A stretch of 32,308 nt of DNA from Paracidovorax cattleyae (GCF_900104515.1 NZ_FNJL01000044.1:1-32308); one strand, 5' to 3'. Positions 1 through 10,709 are shown, counted from the first letter of the stretch. The notes: generated by a model not told the origin, from the sequence alone. Numbers and translations: made by a program.

Positions 1-362
1 CAGACGAACAGGAGCGTGCGCAGGTGCAGCGCCCGTGCGAGGACGTACAGCAGGCCACGGGCCACACGGTACAACTGGCTTGGGCCGACCAGGGCTAAAC
101 GGGCGACACCGCATCCAAGGCGGCGCAGGACAATGGAATTGACCTGCAGATCGTGAAGCTGCCCGAGGCCAAGAAGGGCTTTGTGCTGCTGCCGCGCCGC
201 TGGGTGGTGGAGAGAAGCTTCGGCTGGCTGGCGAGGTTTCGCAGGCTCTCTCGGGACTACGAGCGGCTACCCGAAGTGCTCGGCGGGTTGCATTTCCTGG
301 TGTTTGCGGTGCTCATGTTGCCCGCCGCCGCGCGGGTGCTGGCTGCGGCGGGTAGTTCATAA
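1..362 (+). pseudogene. IS5-type transposase remnant, C-terminal part
   Basis: The frame beginning at position 3 encodes the C-terminal half of a DDE transposase of the IS5 superfamily. Recognisable pieces are ADQG, which in intact members continues as YTG, the segment [20 protein letters not shown], and a hydrophobic tail. The codon after ADQG is TAA at 96-98, where family members usually have tyrosine, so the frame is broken. It then runs open to the stop at 360-362. The 5' part lies outside the window. I could not identify a terminal inverted repeat after the stop. The remnant lies on the 3' side of the tRNA-Ser gene. It is probably non-functional, although a downstream start near 153 would still allow a short, meaningless peptide. 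Confidence 0.8.
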
Positions 363-523
363 CACGCTCTGGGCATCGAATCTGCAGGCCATACTGTGGG
401 CCATAAAACGTTGAATTGAGAATGATGAGCGGCTGAACCGTCGCTGCAAGAATACTGTATATAACAACAAAATACGTAGCGTGACACGTTGATTTTTATG
501 AGGTCAACGGAGCCGTATAGGCG

Positions 524-556
524 AAAAAAAAAGCACCCCGGGTGGGATGCTTTTTT
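524..556 (-). terminator. Rho-independent terminator of tRNA-Ser
   Basis: A stem GCA-C-CCC / GGG-A-TGC with loop GGGT and one mismatch is flanked by A9 on the left and T6 on the right. Read on the minus strand it starts a few bases after the tRNA 3' end and finishes in a long T run. Because the flanks are complementary it could work in both directions and shield the tRNA from the transposase remnant. Confidence 0.8.
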
Positions 557-559
557 CAT

Positions 560-651
<92 letters not shown>

Positions 652-673
652 TGCATTCGTGTCGAAGCCTGCG

Positions 674-701
674 ATTGTAGCAGGAAGTTTGCAAGGCACA
701 A
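674..701 (-). promoter_or_regulatory. Putative sigma-70 promoter of tRNA-Ser
   Basis: On the minus strand TTGTGC (696-701) is followed by a 16-bp spacer and TACAAT (674-679), ending 22 bp before the mature tRNA 5' end at 651. Both boxes are close to the sigma-70 consensus, so the tRNA can be transcribed independently of the VOC gene upstream. This is a reading of the sequence only. Confidence 0.6.
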
Positions 702-747
702 CGCTCAACGCACGCAGTTCGACCCATCTCTCCAACACGGGATCGAC

Positions 748-1164
748 TCAGGCGGTCTTGTACAGATCGTCGAGACTGCGGAAGCCCTTCATCTCGATGG
801 GATTGCCGAAGGGGTCCATGAAGAACATCGTCCATTGCTCGCCGGGCTGGCCTTCGAAGCGAACCTGCGGCTCCAGCACGAATTCGGTGCCCGCGGCCTT
901 GAGACGACCCGCCATGGCCTGCCAGTCAGGCAGTTCCAGCACCAGGCCCAGGTGGGGCATCGGCACCAGGACATCGCCTACATGGCCCGTGCGCGCCGTG
1001 GCAAAGGGCTCGCCCAGGTGCAGGGACAGCTGGTGGCCGAAAAAGTCGAAATCGACCCAGGTGCCGGTGCTGCGCCCTTCGGCGCAGCCGAGGACCTGTC
1101 CATAGAAACGCCGGGCTTCGTCCAGGTCGCGAACGTTGTAGGCCAGGTGAAAGATGCTGCGCAT
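748..1164 (-). CDS. VOC family (glyoxalase-fold) protein
   Basis: A 138-aa single-domain protein of the vicinal oxygen chelate superfamily, which includes glyoxalase I, extradiol dioxygenases and fosfomycin-resistance enzymes. The N-terminal strand FHLAYNVRDLDEARRFYGQVLG, with a possible metal ligand His6, and the C-terminal MDPFGNPIEMKGF, with Glu124 as a possible ligand, are the two family hallmarks. The ATG at 1164 starts exactly at the conserved beta strand; an in-frame extension further upstream has no family resemblance. Such proteins act in the cytoplasm, usually with a divalent metal, but the substrate cannot be read from the sequence. It lies 77 bp downstream of serS on the same strand and may be co-transcribed with it. 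Confidence 0.9.
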   Translation of the reverse strand: MRSIFHLAYNVRDLDEARRFYGQVLGCAEGRSTGTWVDFDFFGHQLSLHLGEPFATARTGHVGDVLVPMPHLGLVLELPDWQAMAGRLKAAGTEFVLEPQVRFEGQPGEQWTMFFMDPFGNPIEMKGFRSLDDLYKTA

Positions 1165-1241
1165 GAGTGTGTTGCCAGGGGGCGGGGCCAGGATCGGCAC
1201 CGCATTAGACCATTGCCTTCGCGCCCGCCGGGTGACGCGGT

Positions 1242-3549
<2,308 letters not shown>

Positions 3550-3682
3550 GAAGCGGACACCAGGAGAAATGCGGTGGAACGGCGCCCCGGGATTCGGAGG
3601 CGAAACCTCCCAGTGTATGCACACCTTGGGCGCCGGCTGCCGATAACATGGCACGGGCCGCGCGATGCGGCCGCCCCTCAGC

Positions 3683-3687
3683 AGGAG
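3683..3687 (+). promoter_or_regulatory. Shine-Dalgarno that decides the CBS gene start
   Basis: AGGAG ends immediately before the ATG at 3688 but lies 9 bases before the in-frame ATG at 3697. Normal spacing therefore favours 3697. Confidence 0.6.
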
Positions 3688-3696
3688 ATGCGTCCC

Positions 3697-4371
3697 ATGT
3701 TCTTCGTGTTCGGCCCCTCGGGCCAGATGTACCGCGGCGGCCCCGAGCAGCTGGACCAGGTATCGCCCGTGCGCCGCGTGCAGCGGCCGCAGGCGTTGCG
3801 CACCCGCGGGCCCGACGTGTCCGACCGCGAACCGGAGCTGCCAGCCCAGGACGCCGCGCCGGCGGCCCCGGTCAACCTGCGGGCCCAGGTGGCCGTGAGC
3901 GCCTATGCGCAGACCGAGCAGGGGCCGCAGCAGGCGCGCCAGCCGCTGACCCGCGTGCGGGATGTCATGACCTCGGGCTCCCTCTCCGTGCCGCCCGACG
4001 TGCGCGTGAACGACGCCTGGCAGACCCTGGCCGAATACCACGTCGCGCAGGCCCCCGTGGTGGATGCGCAGGGACACGTGGTGGGGTTGCTGCTGCGCGC
4101 CGACATGGCGCCGCTCGACCTGCTGCCCGAGCCCGGCAGCGTGAAGGCCGCGATCGACCTCGCGCGGCGGCCGGTGTCGGAGGTCATGGTGAGCCCCGTG
4201 CCCACGGTGGCCCCGGACACGGAACTGCGCCGCGTGGCCGGGGTGCTGCTGGACACGGGCCTGCCCGGGCTGCCGGTGACGGACGAGCACGGCACGCTCG
4301 CCGGCTTCATCTCGCGCACCGACATCCTGCGCGCGGTGGCGGCAGACCCGCCGCTCGACCTCTGGAGCTGA
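3697..4371 (+). CDS. CBS-domain pair protein
   Basis: A 224-aa soluble protein. Residues 1-80 are a low-complexity linker starting MFFVFGPSGQMYRGG. Two CBS motifs follow at about 86-140 (VRDVMTSGSLSVPPDVRVNDAW ... VVGLLLRAD) and 157-214 (VSEVMVSPVPTVAPDTELR ... LAGFISRTDIL). Paired CBS motifs form a Bateman module that usually binds adenosine nucleotides and reports energy or ligand state; no catalytic domain is fused here. The start at 3697 is preferred over 3688 because of ribosome-binding-site spacing. The gene converges with the CorC-like gene, the stops being 4 bp apart, and that neighbour also contains a CBS pair. The actual partner is unknown. Confidence 0.85.
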   Translation: MFFVFGPSGQMYRGGPEQLDQVSPVRRVQRPQALRTRGPDVSDREPELPAQDAAPAAPVNLRAQVAVSAYAQTEQGPQQARQPLTRVRDVMTSGSLSVPPDVRVNDAWQTLAEYHVAQAPVVDAQGHVVGLLLRADMAPLDLLPEPGSVKAAIDLARRPVSEVMVSPVPTVAPDTELRRVAGVLLDTGLPGLPVTDEHGTLAGFISRTDILRAVAADPPLDLWS

Positions 4372-4375
4372 GGGC

Positions 4376-5701
4376 TCAGTCGGCCATCGCCGCGCCCTGG
4401 GGCTGCGCGATCTCGACCGAGGGCAGCGGGCTGGCGAGCACCTTGTCGATGGTCTTGCCGTCCATGTCCACCACCTCGAACTGCCATTCCTCCCACTGCA
4501 CGGTGTCGGTCACCTTGGGCAGCTTGCCGGTCAGCAGCATCACCATGCCGCTCAGCGTGTGGTAGCGGCCACGCTCTTCCTCGGGCACGGTGTCCAGGCC
4601 CAGGCGGTCCTTGAGTTCCGGCACGGGGATATGGCCGTCGAGCAGCCAGCTACCGTCCTCGCGCTGCACGGCCCAGGAGGTTTCCGGGTCGCGCGCGTGG
4701 AATTCGCCGGTGATCGCCTCGATCAGGTCGCGCAGCGTGACGATGCCCTGCACCTCGCCGTACTCGTCGATCACGAAGGCCATCTGCAGGTCCGACTGGC
4801 GGAAGTTGTCGAGCAGCTCCATGCCGGTGATGGTCTCGGGCACGTACAGCGCCGACTGCAGCGGCTGGGCCGCGAGGTCGCGCACGTCCTCGCGCAGCGA
4901 GCGCGACAGCCATTGGCGGGCGTTGAGCACGCCCAGCACGTTCTCCATGCCACCGCGCACCACCGGGAAGCGGCCGTGGTCGGAGGATTCGATGCGCTGC
5001 AGGTTCTCCTCGAACGAGTCTTCCACGTCGAGCACCACCACGTCGGCGCGCGGCACCATGAGCGAGCCGATCTGGCGGTCGTCCAGGCGGAACACGTTGC
5101 GCACCATCTGGTGCTCGTGGGATTCGATCACGCCCGCGCTCGTGCCCTCGGCCAGCACGGCGTGGATCTCGGCCTCGGTCACGGCGCTGGCGGTGTTCTC
5201 CTTCACGCCCAGCAGACGCAGCAGGGCCTGGGTGGACACCGACAGCAGCCGCACGAACGGCTTGGTGGCGAGCGCCAGCCAGTTGATGGGGCGGGCCACC
5301 AGGCGGGCCAGCGACTCGGGGTAGCTCTGGCCCAGGCGCTTGGGCACCAGTTCACCCACGACGATGGAGAAGTAGGTGATGAAGACCACCACGAGGCCCG
5401 TCGCCGTGTAGCCGGCGGCCTTCTCGGGCATGCCCACCGACAGCAGCCACTCGCCCAGTGGCGCTGCGAGGGCGGCCTCGCCGACGATACCGTTGAGCAC
5501 GCCGATCGAGGTGATGCCGATCTGGATGGTGGAGAGGAAGCGCGTCGGGTCTTCGCCGAGCTTCATGGCGGCGATGGCGCCGGTATCGCCCTCATCGATC
5601 AGCTTCTGCAACCGGGTCTTGCGCGCGGAGACCAGCGCCAGCTCGGACATGGCAAACAGGCCATTGAGAAGGATGAGGGCGAAAAGTATTGCTATTTCCA
5701 T
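4376..5701 (-). CDS. CorC/TlyC-type DUF21-CBS membrane protein
   Basis: A 441-aa inner-membrane protein with the order DUF21 (CNNM transmembrane) domain, CBS pair, and C-terminal CorC_HlyC transporter-associated domain. The N-terminus MEIAILFALILLNGLFAMSELALVSARK and segments near 95-160, including VVFITYFSIVVGELVPKRLGQ, are the DUF21 region. CBS motifs lie at about 215-335 (GSLMVPRADVVVLDV ... FVIDEYGEVQGIVTLRDLIEAITGE). The last 85 residues are the FAD-binding-like CorC_HlyC domain. Relatives are linked to magnesium, cobalt or sodium efflux; the older name haemolysin is misleading. The ATG at 5701 fits the family N-terminus, although no good ribosome-binding site sits at ordinary distance. 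Confidence 0.9.
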   Translation of the reverse strand: MEIAILFALILLNGLFAMSELALVSARKTRLQKLIDEGDTGAIAAMKLGEDPTRFLSTIQIGITSIGVLNGIVGEAALAAPLGEWLLSVGMPEKAAGYTATGLVVVFITYFSIVVGELVPKRLGQSYPESLARLVARPINWLALATKPFVRLLSVSTQALLRLLGVKENTASAVTEAEIHAVLAEGTSAGVIESHEHQMVRNVFRLDDRQIGSLMVPRADVVVLDVEDSFEENLQRIESSDHGRFPVVRGGMENVLGVLNARQWLSRSLREDVRDLAAQPLQSALYVPETITGMELLDNFRQSDLQMAFVIDEYGEVQGIVTLRDLIEAITGEFHARDPETSWAVQREDGSWLLDGHIPVPELKDRLGLDTVPEEERGRYHTLSGMVMLLTGKLPKVTDTVQWEEWQFEVVDMDGKTIDKVLASPLPSVEIAQPQGAAMAD

Positions 5702-5705
5702 AGAC

Positions 5706-5723
5706 AGGGAGTGAAGGCTCCCT
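5706..5723 (-). promoter_or_regulatory. Inverted repeat in the 5' leader of the DUF21-CBS gene
   Basis: AGGGAG - TGAAGG - CTCCCT is a perfect 6-bp-arm inverted repeat ending 4 bases before the start codon at 5701. On the minus-strand mRNA the only purine-rich Shine-Dalgarno-like stretch, GAGGGAG, is one arm of this hairpin. The structure could bring that site nearer the start or hide it. This is weak evidence from structure alone. Confidence 0.3.
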
Positions 5724-5758
5724 CGGAGTGAATCGGACTCAAATTGTAAGAAGTCCTA

Positions 5759-5771
5759 CCCCCGATGGGGG
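5759..5771 (-). terminator. Hairpin downstream of ispH
   Basis: CCCCC-GAT-GGGGG lies 78 bp after the ispH stop on the minus strand, between ispH and the DUF21-CBS gene. The sequence after it on that strand has only scattered T, so it is at best a weak terminator. Nothing else clear is visible in the 5702-5849 gap apart from the leader hairpin. Confidence 0.35.
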
Positions 5772-5849
5772 ATTCAATGCCCGGCGGCGTAGGGATTTGG
5801 CCCGGCTGTGGCGTACGCGCGCCACGGAACGGGCCGTGCGGGATGCGGC

Positions 5850-6848
5850 TCAGGACCGCCCCGCCCCCGTCTCGGGCGTGCGCTGGGAGATCTCCAGGCC
5901 GGTGGCCGCATCGATCTTCAGGCCCTTGGGCAGCGGGAATTTCACGGTTTCCTCGATGCCGTCCATCCGGCGCAGGGACACGGCACCCAATGCCCGGATG
6001 CGGTCGATCACCTGCTGCACCAGCACCTCCGGGGCCGACGCGCCCGCCGTGAGGCCGACGCGGGCCACGCCCTCGAACCACCCCGGCTGCAGCTCGTCGG
6101 CGCTGTCCACCATGTAGGAGGGCGTTCCCAGCCGCACGGCCAGTTCGCGCAGCCGGTTGCTGTTGGAGCTGGTGGGGCTGCCCACCACGATGACGAGATC
6201 CACCTGGCCCGACAGAACCTTCACCGCGTCCTGGCGGTTCTGCGTGGCATAGCAGATGTCCTGCTGCTTGGGTTCGCGCACCTGCGGGAAGCGCGCGCGC
6301 ACGGCGGCGGTGATCTCGGCCGCGTCGTCCACCGACAGCGTGGTCTGCGTGACCACGGCCAGCCTGGCGGTCTGCGCCGGCTGCACGCGGGCCACGTCCT
6401 CCACGTCCTCCACGAGGTGGATGCCGTGGTCCAGCTGGCCCATGGTGCCCTCGACCTCGGGATGGCCCTTGTGGCCGATCATGATGAATTCGTAGCCCTC
6501 CTTCGCGAGCTTGGCCACCTCCACGTGCACCTTCGTGACCAGGGGGCAGGTGGCATCGAAGATGCTGAAGCCCCGCGCCTCGGCCTCGGCCTGCACCGCC
6601 TTGCTGACGCCGTGGGCGCTGAACACCAGCGTGGCGCCGGGGGGCACCTCGGCCAGGTCCTCGATGAAAATCGCGCCCTTGGCCTTGAGGTCGTTGACCA
6701 CGTAGGTGTTGTGCACGATCTCGTGGCGCACGTAGATCGGTGCGCCGAACTTCTGCAGGGCCCGCTCGACGATCTCGATCGCACGGTCCACGCCCGCGCA
6801 GAAGCCGCGGGGCTCGGCCAGAACGATTTCCTGGGGTTGGATGGCCAT
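5850..6848 (-). CDS. ispH: 4-hydroxy-3-methylbut-2-enyl diphosphate reductase
   Basis: A 332-aa enzyme for the last step of the MEP (non-mevalonate) isoprenoid pathway, reducing HMBPP to IPP and DMAPP with an oxygen-sensitive [4Fe-4S] cluster. The three cluster cysteines are visible at Cys17 ([11 protein letters not shown]), Cys101 (FDATCPLV) and Cys199 ([10 protein letters not shown]). Substrate-binding residues appear at His46 (HEIVHN), His79 (FSAHGVS) and Glu131 ([11 protein letters not shown]). The ATG at 6848 gives [17 protein letters not shown], the usual short lead-in. The start is 4 bp downstream of the fkpB stop, so the two are almost certainly co-transcribed; the same pairing occurs in E. 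coli. Confidence 0.97.
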   Translation of the reverse strand: MAIQPQEIVLAEPRGFCAGVDRAIEIVERALQKFGAPIYVRHEIVHNTYVVNDLKAKGAIFIEDLAEVPPGATLVFSAHGVSKAVQAEAEARGFSIFDATCPLVTKVHVEVAKLAKEGYEFIMIGHKGHPEVEGTMGQLDHGIHLVEDVEDVARVQPAQTARLAVVTQTTLSVDDAAEITAAVRARFPQVREPKQQDICYATQNRQDAVKVLSGQVDLVIVVGSPTSSNSNRLRELAVRLGTPSYMVDSADELQPGWFEGVARVGLTAGASAPEVLVQQVIDRIRALGAVSLRRMDGIEETVKFPLPKGLKIDAATGLEISQRTPETGAGRS

Positions 6849-6852
6849 GGCG

Positions 6853-7320
6853 TCAGAGCACTCCGACGAGCTGCACCTCGAAGGTGACGGGCTGGCCCGC
6901 GAGCGGGTGGTTGAAGTCGAAGCGCACGGCACCGTCGTCCCGCACCTCCAGCACCACGCCGGCATAGCTGCCGGTGCCGTCGGGCGTGGGAAACTGCACG
7001 ACGTCGCCGAGGGTGTACTGTTCGTCGGGATCGCCCAGCTCGGCCAGCAGCCGACGCGCCACCCATTGCTGCATCTCGGGGTTGCGCTCGCCGAAGGCCT
7101 CGCCGGCCGGCAGCTCGAAGGTGGTGCGGGTGCCTTCCGCGAGGCCGATCAGGCGCTGCTCCATCGCGGGGGAGAGTTCGCCCGCCCCCAGGGACAGCGT
7201 GGCCGGCTTGTCGCCGAACGTGTTGATGACATCGCCCGAAGGGCCCGCCAGGCGGTAGTGCAGGGTCAGGAAGGACCCGGGCTGCACGGTGGGCACGGAA
7301 GGGAAAGCGTTGGAAATCAT
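6853..7320 (-). CDS. fkpB: FKBP-type peptidyl-prolyl isomerase, SlpA/FkpB type
   Basis: A 155-aa cytoplasmic peptidyl-prolyl cis-trans isomerase and chaperone of the SlyD-like FKBP group. It begins with the FKBP strand [49 protein letters not shown], followed by the inserted chaperone flap ([18 protein letters not shown]...), and returns to the FKBP fold with [19 protein letters not shown]. It lacks the His-rich tail of SlyD, supporting FkpB/SlpA. The ATG at 7320 is preferred; a TTG two codons upstream is also possible. It is the first gene of a unit with ispH and is divergent from radC. Confidence 0.92.
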   Translation of the reverse strand: MISNAFPSVPTVQPGSFLTLHYRLAGPSGDVINTFGDKPATLSLGAGELSPAMEQRLIGLAEGTRTTFELPAGEAFGERNPEMQQWVARRLLAELGDPDEQYTLGDVVQFPTPDGTGSYAGVVLEVRDDGAVRFDFNHPLAGQPVTFEVQLVGVL

Positions 7321-7347
7321 GGACAAAAGCGCCTGTCAGCTTGCGGA

Positions 7348-7367
7348 TGGTGTATAAAAACCCAGTA
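7348..7367. promoter_or_regulatory. Degenerate LexA-box-like sequence
   Basis: The 20 bp at 7348-7367 match 14 of 20 positions of the enterobacterial SOS-box consensus. The core reads GTG-N10-CAG against the ideal CTG-N10-CAG, with an AT-rich centre. It lies in the fkpB-radC divergent intergenic region, 62 bp before radC. A chance match around an ordinary -10 element (TATAAA) is equally possible. Confidence 0.25.
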
Positions 7368-7429
7368 TCCATGCCGCCCATCCGCGGTCACGGTGTCTGC
7401 CCCGATTGTCCTTCCTTCTGTGCAACCCC

Positions 7430-8143
7430 ATGGCTCTCAAGACTCTGCCCATCGAAGCCCGCCCCCGCGAACGATTGCTGGCGCGCGGCCCCTCCTCCCT
7501 CTCCGATACGGAACTCCTCGCCATCCTCCTGCGCACGGGCATCGTGGGCAAGGGCGTGATGCAGATGGCGCAGGAACTGCTCTCGCCCGCGCTGCCCGAC
7601 CCGGCCACCGGCGCGCTGAGCGGCGGGTTCGGCGGCATCGGCGGCCTGCTGCAGGCCGATGCCGACGACCTCAAGCGCATCAAGGGCCTGGGCCCCGCCA
7701 AGCGCACGTCGCTCGTGGCCGTGCTGGAGCTGGCGCGCCGCATGCTGGTGCAGACGCTGCCCAAGCGCGACCTGTTCCACTCGCCGCGCGCCGTGCGCGA
7801 CTACCTGCAGCTGCACCTGGGCGGCAAGCCGCACGAGGTGTTCTCGGTGCTCTTCCTGGACAGCCAGAACGGCCTCATCGCCATGGAGGAGATGTTCCGC
7901 GGCACCCTGTCCCAGGCCAGCGTCTATCCGCGCGAGGTGGTGGTGCGCGCGCTGCACCACCATGCCGCCGCCGTGGTGCTGGTGCACAACCATCCCAGCG
8001 GCCAGGTGCAGCCGAGCCGCGCGGACGAAACCCTCACCCGGTCGCTGGTCGACGCCCTCAGGCTCGTGGACATCCGGGTGCTGGACCACATCATCGTCGC
8101 GCCGGGCGCGTCGCTGTCCATGGCGGAAGAAGGCCTGATCTGA
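7430..8143 (+). CDS. radC: RadC family JAMM-motif protein
   Basis: A 237-aa protein with an N-terminal UPF0758 helical region, a helix-hairpin-helix-like segment at 84-93 ([10 protein letters not shown]), and a C-terminal JAB1/MPN+ (JAMM) metalloprotease-like domain. The zinc motif HNHPSG lies at 186-191 with Asp199 eight residues on, and the partner glutamate is in the EEMFRGT strand. RadC was first linked to DNA repair, but its biochemical role is unsettled. About 15 residues at 52-68 ([17 protein letters not shown]) look like an insertion relative to the usual form. The ATG at 7430 gives the family N-terminus [16 protein letters not shown]. The lipoprotein gene starts 5 bp after its stop. 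Confidence 0.95.
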   Translation: MALKTLPIEARPRERLLARGPSSLSDTELLAILLRTGIVGKGVMQMAQELLSPALPDPATGALSGGFGGIGGLLQADADDLKRIKGLGPAKRTSLVAVLELARRMLVQTLPKRDLFHSPRAVRDYLQLHLGGKPHEVFSVLFLDSQNGLIAMEEMFRGTLSQASVYPREVVVRALHHHAAAVVLVHNHPSGQVQPSRADETLTRSLVDALRLVDIRVLDHIIVAPGASLSMAEEGLI

Positions 8144-8148
8144 CGCCC

Positions 8149-9375
8149 GTGGCCCCATCCCCCAGGCCGGCCCGGCTGGCCCGGCTGGCCCGCGCAGCCC
8201 CCCGCCTGGCCGCCGCCCTGGCGCTGGGCGCCGTCCTCGCGGCCTGCGCGCCCGCCCCGCCCGCACCCCACGCCCCGCAGGAGCCTGCGGCGGCCACTCC
8301 GGGCGCTGCGCGCCTGCGCTGGATCGGCACCGCGAGCCTCCCGCCCGGCACGGAGTTCCTCGGCGGCACGGTGGGCGGTATTTCCGGCATCGACTACGAC
8401 CCCGTGCACGACCAGTGGGTGCTGCTGAGCGACGACCGCTCCGCGCACCAGCCGGCGCGCTTCTACACCGCCCGCCTGCACTACCGCGCCGACGCGCTGG
8501 AGACGCCCCGGCTCACCGGGGCCGTGACGCTGCGGCAGTCGGGCGGCGCGCCCTTCCCTTCCGCCCTGCAGGCCCGCCGCGGCGGGCCTGCAGCCGGCGA
8601 AGTCGTCGATCCCGAGGCCGTGCGCTGGCTGCCCGGTGGCCACGCCCTGCTCTGGAGCAGCGAGGGCGACTTCGCACGGGGCTTCGGGCCGTCGCTGCGC
8701 GAAAGCCGCGCCGACGGGGCAACCGTGCGGGAATTCCCGCTGCCTCCGGGCTTCCAGCCCCAGCCCGGCAGCGGGCGCGGACCGCGCCCCAACCGCACGC
8801 TCGAAGGCCTGGCGCTGTCCCCCGACGGCCGCACGGCGTGGCTGGCCATGGAAGGCGCCTGGCGCCAGGACGGCCCGCTGCCCACGCGGCAGGCGCCCGG
8901 CGGTCCGCTGCGCATCACGGCCCTCGACCTCGCCAGCGGGCGGGCGCTGCGGCAGATCGCCTACGTACCGGACGCCGTGCCCCGCGAGCGGCGCATTCCG
9001 TGGGGCCCCCGGCTCAACGGCGTGAGCGAGATCCTGGCGGACGGCCCCGGCCAACTGCTGGTGCTGGAGCGCGCCTACAGCGCCGGGGCTGGCTTCTCCG
9101 CACGCCTGTACCGCATCGACACCCGCGGCGCCACCGACACGCTGGCGCTCGAGCGGCTGGAGCCCGGCAACCACGTCCCGGCCGCCAAGACCCTCGTGGC
9201 CGAGATGCCGGGACCGGGCCTGGATGCCGTGGACAACATCGAGGGCATGGCCTGGGGGCCGCCCCTGCCCGGCGGCGGCCGCGTGATCGTGTTCGTGAGC
9301 GACGACAACTTCAACCCGGCCCAGGCCACGCAGTTCATCGCGGCGGAATACCTGGAGCCGGACGCTTCGCCATGA
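8149..9375 (+). CDS. Esterase-like/phytase-like lipoprotein
   Basis: A 408-aa secreted lipoprotein. The GTG at 8149, 5 bp after radC, opens an Arg-rich N-region, a hydrophobic core (AAALALGAVLA) and the lipobox LAAC with the lipidated Cys near residue 31. The mature part has the pattern of the esterase-like activity of phytase family: an early GGxSGIDYDP...WVLLSDDRS, then DPEAVRWLPGG, RTLEGLALSPDGRTAWLAMEGA, and a closing VDNIEGMAWGPPLPGG...VFVSDDNFNPAQATQF. These suggest a calcium-bound beta-propeller acting on phosphate esters or similar substrates outside the inner membrane. Its TGA overlaps the ATG of the AraC gene (ATGA), so the two are translationally coupled. The substrate is unknown. 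Confidence 0.85.
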   Translation: MAPSPRPARLARLARAAPRLAAALALGAVLAACAPAPPAPHAPQEPAAATPGAARLRWIGTASLPPGTEFLGGTVGGISGIDYDPVHDQWVLLSDDRSAHQPARFYTARLHYRADALETPRLTGAVTLRQSGGAPFPSALQARRGGPAAGEVVDPEAVRWLPGGHALLWSSEGDFARGFGPSLRESRADGATVREFPLPPGFQPQPGSGRGPRPNRTLEGLALSPDGRTAWLAMEGAWRQDGPLPTRQAPGGPLRITALDLASGRALRQIAYVPDAVPRERRIPWGPRLNGVSEILADGPGQLLVLERAYSAGAGFSARLYRIDTRGATDTLALERLEPGNHVPAAKTLVAEMPGPGLDAVDNIEGMAWGPPLPGGGRVIVFVSDDNFNPAQATQFIAAEYLEPDASP

Positions 9376-10190
9376 CGCAACACCCCTCCCCCCGCGACTG
9401 GATCCGGCAGGCAGGCGATATCGAGCGCATCCCCTGCATCGAGGCGTACTTCCAGGGCCATGGCTACGCGCCGCACCGGCACGATAGCTATGCCATCGGA
9501 CGCACGCTGTCGGGCGTCCAGAGCTTCCGCTACCGCAGCGAGCACCGCCACAGCCTGCCGGGCCAGACGCTCGTGCTGCACCCGGACGAACTGCACGACG
9601 GCCACGCCGGCACCGGCGAGGGCTTCCGCTACCGCATGGTGTACGTGCCCCCGGCGCTGCTGCAGTCCATGCTGGGCGGCCGGCCGCTGCCGTTCGTTCC
9701 CGGCGGCATCACGTCCGACCCGCGGCTGGCGGCCCCGGTCGAGGCGCTGCTGCGCCGCCTGGACGCTCCGCTCGCCCCCCTGGAAGAAGACGATGCACTC
9801 TTCGACCTGGCCCAGGCACTGTGCGCGGTATCCGGGCCGGCCGGCGGGCGCCGCACCTGCGACTGGCAGGCCGCGGAGCGGGCCCGCCACTTCCTGCACG
9901 CCCAGCTGCAGTCGCCGCGCCCCCTGACGCTGGCGGACCTGGAGCAGGCGAGCGGGCAGGACCGCTGGCGCCTGTCGCGCGACTTCCGCGCGCTCTACGG
10001 CACCAGCCCGTATCGCTACCTCGTGCTGCGGCGCCTCGACCTGGCGCGGAGCCTGATCGCCGGAGGCACGCCGCTCGCCGAGGCGGCCGCAGCGGCGGGC
10101 TTCCACGACCAGAGCCACATGACGCGGCACTTCGTGCAGGCCTTCGGCGTGCCGCCCGCACGCTGGGCCCGCATGCAGGGCAGGGGCTGA
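9372..10190 (+). CDS. AraC-family transcriptional regulator
   Basis: A 272-aa regulator with an N-terminal cupin-like arabinose-binding domain (GYAPHRHDSYAIGRTLSGVQSFRYR ... LPGQTLVLHPDELHDGHAG) and a C-terminal AraC double helix-turn-helix from about residue 170. The second HTH includes PLAEAAAAAGFHDQSHMTRHFVQAFGVPPARW, the AraC signature. The start overlaps the lipoprotein stop by 4 nt. Downstream, separated by 90 bp containing a perfect palindrome, is a small cupin gene that may be its target. Regulators of this subgroup often control adjacent transport or detoxification genes in response to a small effector; the effector here cannot be inferred. Confidence 0.93.
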   Translation: MTQHPSPRDWIRQAGDIERIPCIEAYFQGHGYAPHRHDSYAIGRTLSGVQSFRYRSEHRHSLPGQTLVLHPDELHDGHAGTGEGFRYRMVYVPPALLQSMLGGRPLPFVPGGITSDPRLAAPVEALLRRLDAPLAPLEEDDALFDLAQALCAVSGPAGGRRTCDWQAAERARHFLHAQLQSPRPLTLADLEQASGQDRWRLSRDFRALYGTSPYRYLVLRRLDLARSLIAGGTPLAEAAAAAGFHDQSHMTRHFVQAFGVPPARWARMQGRG

Positions 10191-10205
10191 GAGCGGCCGG
10201 CCAGG

Positions 10206-10221
10206 TTGCACGATCGTGCAA
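10206..10221. promoter_or_regulatory. Perfect 16-bp palindrome, candidate operator
   Basis: TTGCACGATCGTGCAA is an uninterrupted perfect palindrome located 16 bp after the AraC-type gene and 60 bp before the cupin start. It has no T tract and so does not look like a terminator. A site for a dimeric regulator is the simplest reading; the neighbouring AraC protein is a candidate, although that family more often uses direct repeats. Confidence 0.55.
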
Positions 10222-10280
10222 GACGGCGGATGGCGCGCTGCCTAAGCTGCGGCGCTGTATCCATCACCTGTCTCAAGTCC

Positions 10281-10688
10281 ATGACCCTCACCGCCACACA
10301 CGGCACCGCCACCGCCCCGCAACCGGCCCCTGCCGCCATCGATCTCGCGCACAAGTTCTCCCTCATCGACGCCCTGTGGCAGCCACGGGTCGTGGCGGAG
10401 ATGAACGACTACCAGTTCAAGCTGGCCAGGATCGACGGCGATTTCATCTGGCACCAGCACGACGGCACCGACGAGGTCTTCATCGTGGTGCGCGGGCACC
10501 TGCGCATCGACCTGCCGGACACGGCCGTGCACCTGCGGGCCGGGGACATGTTCGTCGTGCCGCAAGGCATGCCCCACCGCCCCAGCGCGCAGGGCGAGGT
10601 CTGGCTGATGCTGGTGGAGCCGCGCGGCGTGGCCAATACGGGCGACGCCGGCGGCGAGCGCACGGCGCCCAACGACATCTGGGTCTAG
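10281..10688 (+). CDS. Small cupin-domain protein
   Basis: A 135-aa single-cupin protein. Cupin motif 1 is WHQHDGTDEVFIVVRG, with His58, His60 and Glu65. Motif 2 is GDMFVVPQGMPHRP, with His99. The metal set is complete, so it probably binds iron, manganese or another divalent ion in the cytoplasm. Proteins of this size are often isomerases, dioxygenases or sensory cupins; the substrate is not identifiable. The ATG at 10281 is chosen because the longer in-frame reading from 10206 would start inside the palindrome and adds no domain. It is probably controlled together with or by the upstream AraC-type regulator, and it is followed by its own hairpin terminator. Confidence 0.88.
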   Translation: MTLTATHGTATAPQPAPAAIDLAHKFSLIDALWQPRVVAEMNDYQFKLARIDGDFIWHQHDGTDEVFIVVRGHLRIDLPDTAVHLRAGDMFVVPQGMPHRPSAQGEVWLMLVEPRGVANTGDAGGERTAPNDIWV

Positions 10689-10709
10689 CGCCTGCCGGCC
10701 CTGGGGCGC

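Noticed and set aside
3596-3610. GGAGG-CGAAA-CCTCC inverted repeat between the dehydratase and CBS genes
   Set aside because: Arms of only 5 bp and no matching promoter context; too weak to call an operator or terminator.
6841-8148. Plus-strand open frame running in phase into the esterase-like lipoprotein
   Set aside because: It overlaps ispH, fkpB and radC; the GTG at 8149 followed by a proper lipoprotein signal gives the real N-terminus.
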